Shown here one piece after another: positions 62,101-64,000 of a stretch of DNA of 64,000 nt. Origin of the DNA: Chitinophaga sp. 180180018-3. Lineage in GTDB: Bacteria > Bacteroidota > Bacteroidia > Chitinophagales > Chitinophagaceae. The notes beneath the pieces are model-generated. The model saw only the letters and a program-made list of their open reading frames with translations, searched no databases and was not told the DNA's origin. The stretch's first letter is position 1, and each line of letters starts with the position of its first letter. The DNA lies in the NCBI RefSeq assembly GCF_037893185.1, contig NZ_CP140772.1:806001-870000 (forward strand), in the 5' to 3' direction. A program made the position numbers and the translations under genes.

Positions 62101-64000
62101 ATGCGTAAAAAAGTACCGCAACTCTTCAGCCGGCTGCTGGCTTTCAAGAAAACCGTAGCATTTAAAAAACAACTGATCATGCAGCTAAAAATAACAACTG
62201 TTCTGATGACAGTGCTATGTATGCAGATCAGCGCAAAAACTCTCTCGCAGCAAATAACACTGAATCAAAGGAATGCACCGATTCAAAAGGTGTTTGAAGA
62301 AATAAAGAAACAATCGGGTTACAGATTCTGGTATGAAGACGCCGTACTGCAGAAGAGTAAACCTGTAGACATCTCTGTGAGGAATGCTTCCCTGGAAGAA
62401 GTATTGACGCTGCTCTTCAGAAATCAGCCGTTTAGCTACGAAATTATCGGGAAGATAATCGCCGTAAAGGACAAAGATGTAACGCTGGAAAATGCGCCAC
62501 CACTCATGGTGGTGGCGACGGTAGTTAACCGTCGTATCACCGGTATTGTGAAAGACAGCAGCGGAGCACCCGTTCCTGGCGTTTCATATGCTATCAAAGG
62601 TACTAAGACAGGCGGCGCCACCAATGTGGATGGCCGCTTCAGCATCGAAGTGCCGGATGGTCCGGTAGTGCTGGTGTTCAGCTCTATCGGTTTCGAACCC
62701 AAAACAGTGACGGTAGCTGCTGGAACCAACAATATCAGCGTGGTGATGAACCCCGCTTCCAGCGGTTTGAATGAGATGGTGGTGACAGCACTCGGTATTA
62801 AACGCCCCAGGGGTACACTCGGCTATGCCATCAGTACCATCAAGGGAGATGAACTTACAAAGGCCGGCACCACTATGAACCCCTTCCTGGCCTTGTATGG
62901 AAAGGCAGCAGGAGTAGGGGTGAATGTGGGCGCCGCCGGCCCGGCCGGAGGTATCAGGATCAATATCCGTGGCGCCGCCAGCATGAACGCCCAACAGAAT
63001 GTGAGACCGCTTTTTGTGGTGGATGGAGTGATACTGAACGACCGAAAAACGCAGATAGGTGGCGATATTGGCCAGGGGTTTGACTATGGCGCCGGTATCA
63101 ATGACATCAACCCGGATGATATAGAAAGCATGGACATCCTGAAGGGCGCTAAAGCTACTGTATTGTACGGTAGTGACGCTGCAAACGGCGTGGTACTGAT
63201 TACTACAAAAACTGGTAAAAATGCAAGCGGCTTCGGTATGACGGCCAATCTGCAGCACACCTGGGAACAACCTGTTTCTTACCTGAAGCTGCAGGACAAA
63301 TACGGCCTTGGAGACAATCTTTATGATACTTCTTATGCTACTATCAATGGTGTACGAACAAGGTTGCTGCCTAATAAGCGTTTCAGCTTCGGGCCTGCAT
63401 TCGACGGCGCTAACGTAATGTTCTACGACAGCTCTGTAGTGAAAAATTCCCCGCATCCCGGTAATTTTATGTCGATGTTCCAAACCGGTCAATCTACTTC
63501 CGCTAACGTAGCCATCGCCGGCAGCAACGAAAAAGGCAGCATCAGGGCATCTTATACCAATTACAACTATACCGATATTACTACCAATAACGCCTGGCAG
63601 CGCAGAAATACCTTTAGCTTCAACGGAAACATCAGGGCATCCAAATTGGCTTCATTCGAACTGGTTTCAAACATCTACAATATCACCACACAAAATCGCC
63701 GGGGAAGAAATGACGGTCCGGTTGCCTGGGGATACCCGGTTGATTTCGACTATGGCAAGATATTCCCGTATTATACAGATGCCACCGGATATAAACGGGA
63801 TCTTACCAATGCAGGCGTATCCGAGGCTTTCTCGCAGCTGGGCAGCTACCTATGGGACAGGAGTAAGAATGCATATAAGGACGATAAGATCCACATGATC
63901 ACATCTGCAAAAGTAACCCTGAATTTCACGGATAATATCTCGCTGGTAGGGCAGGCAGGCCTGGATTACGATAACACAAATTATGATACCAGGATTTCCG
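62101..64000 (+). CDS. SusC/RagA TonB-dependent receptor with STN signalling domain (partial, C-terminus off the window)
   Basis: A frame open from the ATG at 62101 to the window end (633 codons so far; such receptors run to about 1,000-1,200). A signal anchor (LKITTVLMTVLCMQISAKTLSQ) precedes an STN domain (APIQKVFEEIKKQSGYRF … LTLLFRNQPFSYEI), which contacts FecR. Next come a carboxypeptidase-like domain (ITGIVKDSSGAPVPGVSYAIKG), a plug with the SusC motifs NIRGAASM and VLYGSDAANGVVLITTK, and the start of the barrel. With the ECF sigma and FecR it forms a substrate-sensing uptake locus; the substrate-binding partner (SusD) lies beyond the window. Confidence 0.94.
   Translation, partial: MRKKVPQLFSRLLAFKKTVAFKKQLIMQLKITTVLMTVLCMQISAKTLSQQITLNQRNAPIQKVFEEIKKQSGYRFWYEDAVLQKSKPVDISVRNASLEEVLTLLFRNQPFSYEIIGKIIAVKDKDVTLENAPPLMVVATVVNRRITGIVKDSSGAPVPGVSYAIKGTKTGGATNVDGRFSIEVPDGPVVLVFSSIGFEPKTVTVAAGTNNISVVMNPASSGLNEMVVTALGIKRPRGTLGYAISTIKGDELTKAGTTMNPFLALYGKAAGVGVNVGAAGPAGGIRINIRGAASMNAQQNVRPLFVVDGVILNDRKTQIGGDIGQGFDYGAGINDINPDDIESMDILKGAKATVLYGSDAANGVVLITTKTGKNASGFGMTANLQHTWEQPVSYLKLQDKYGLGDNLYDTSYATINGVRTRLLPNKRFSFGPAFDGANVMFYDSSVVKNSPHPGNFMSMFQTGQSTSANVAIAGSNEKGSIRASYTNYNYTDITTNNAWQRRNTFSFNGNIRASKLASFELVSNIYNITTQNRRGRNDGPVAWGYPVDFDYGKIFPYYTDATGYKRDLTNAGVSEAFSQLGSYLWDRSKNAYKDDKIHMITSAKVTLNFTDNISLVGQAGLDYDNTNYDTRIS

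Overview
The window looks like chromosomal DNA from a Bacteroidota soil-type bacterium, most likely of the Chitinophaga kind. The evidence is a giant secreted protein with a gliding-motility/type IX secretion (T9SS) C-terminal domain followed by PorP/SprF and OmpA/PD40 partners, an ECF sigma / FecR / SusC-with-STN-domain triad, TAnnTTTG-type -7 promoter boxes, and a tmRNA whose tag reads GESNYAMAA and whose gene does not encode a full CCA end. The genus is inferred; phylum level is secure.

Layout. 1-9854: housekeeping genes (partial parA, UPF0173 hydrolase, a membrane metallophosphoesterase, two beta-barrel proteins, lon, pdxJ, ahcY). 10316-25184: a four-gene surface operon with a ~3,100-residue Calx-beta protein (about 9.3 kb), PorP/SprF, an OmpA-family lipoprotein with PD40 repeats, and a propeller/Calx-beta protein; a hairpin closes it. 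25389-29896: thioredoxin-like TlpA, a CBM9-like secreted protein and a TonB-receptor-type barrel that starts with TTG. 30079-34267: outer-membrane porin, Tat-type Rieske protein, imelysin lipoprotein and di-heme oxidoreductase, an envelope redox/metal operon. 34477-38641 (minus): GNAT, DsbA-like, PrsW, PolX and a Lys/Ala-rich histone-H1-like protein. 38706-43868: rpmA/rplU (minus), then GH3, dxr and rseP (plus).

43936-44307 is ssrA (tmRNA). Immediately downstream lies an A+T-richer accessory block: Mrr-like nuclease, nucleotidyltransferase pair, an orphan class I terpene synthase, and an AAA ATPase preceded by an unusual double-hairpin repeat. Next come two very similar Crp/Fnr regulators bracketing a GcvH-like protein without its lipoyl lysine, a DUF983 protein, a SulP transporter and a methyltransferase. 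Then YoaK, an ABC-F protein, HxlR with an IRED-like dehydrogenase, NudK with a DeoR regulator, and finally an ECF sigma / anti-sigma / SusC-type receptor that runs off the right edge.

Most notable: recent in-frame ~1,038-bp duplications inside the giant adhesin gene; the double-hairpin cassette at 49194-49315; long A+T-armed hairpins at 1431-1538 and 38081-38193 that share arm sequence; PolX with its polymerase acidic triad lost but its PHP nuclease site kept; the non-lipoylatable GcvH homologue under a perfectly symmetric divergent promoter/operator; and the orphan terpene synthase with all catalytic motifs. No CRISPR array, intact insertion sequence, tRNA or rRNA gene was seen.
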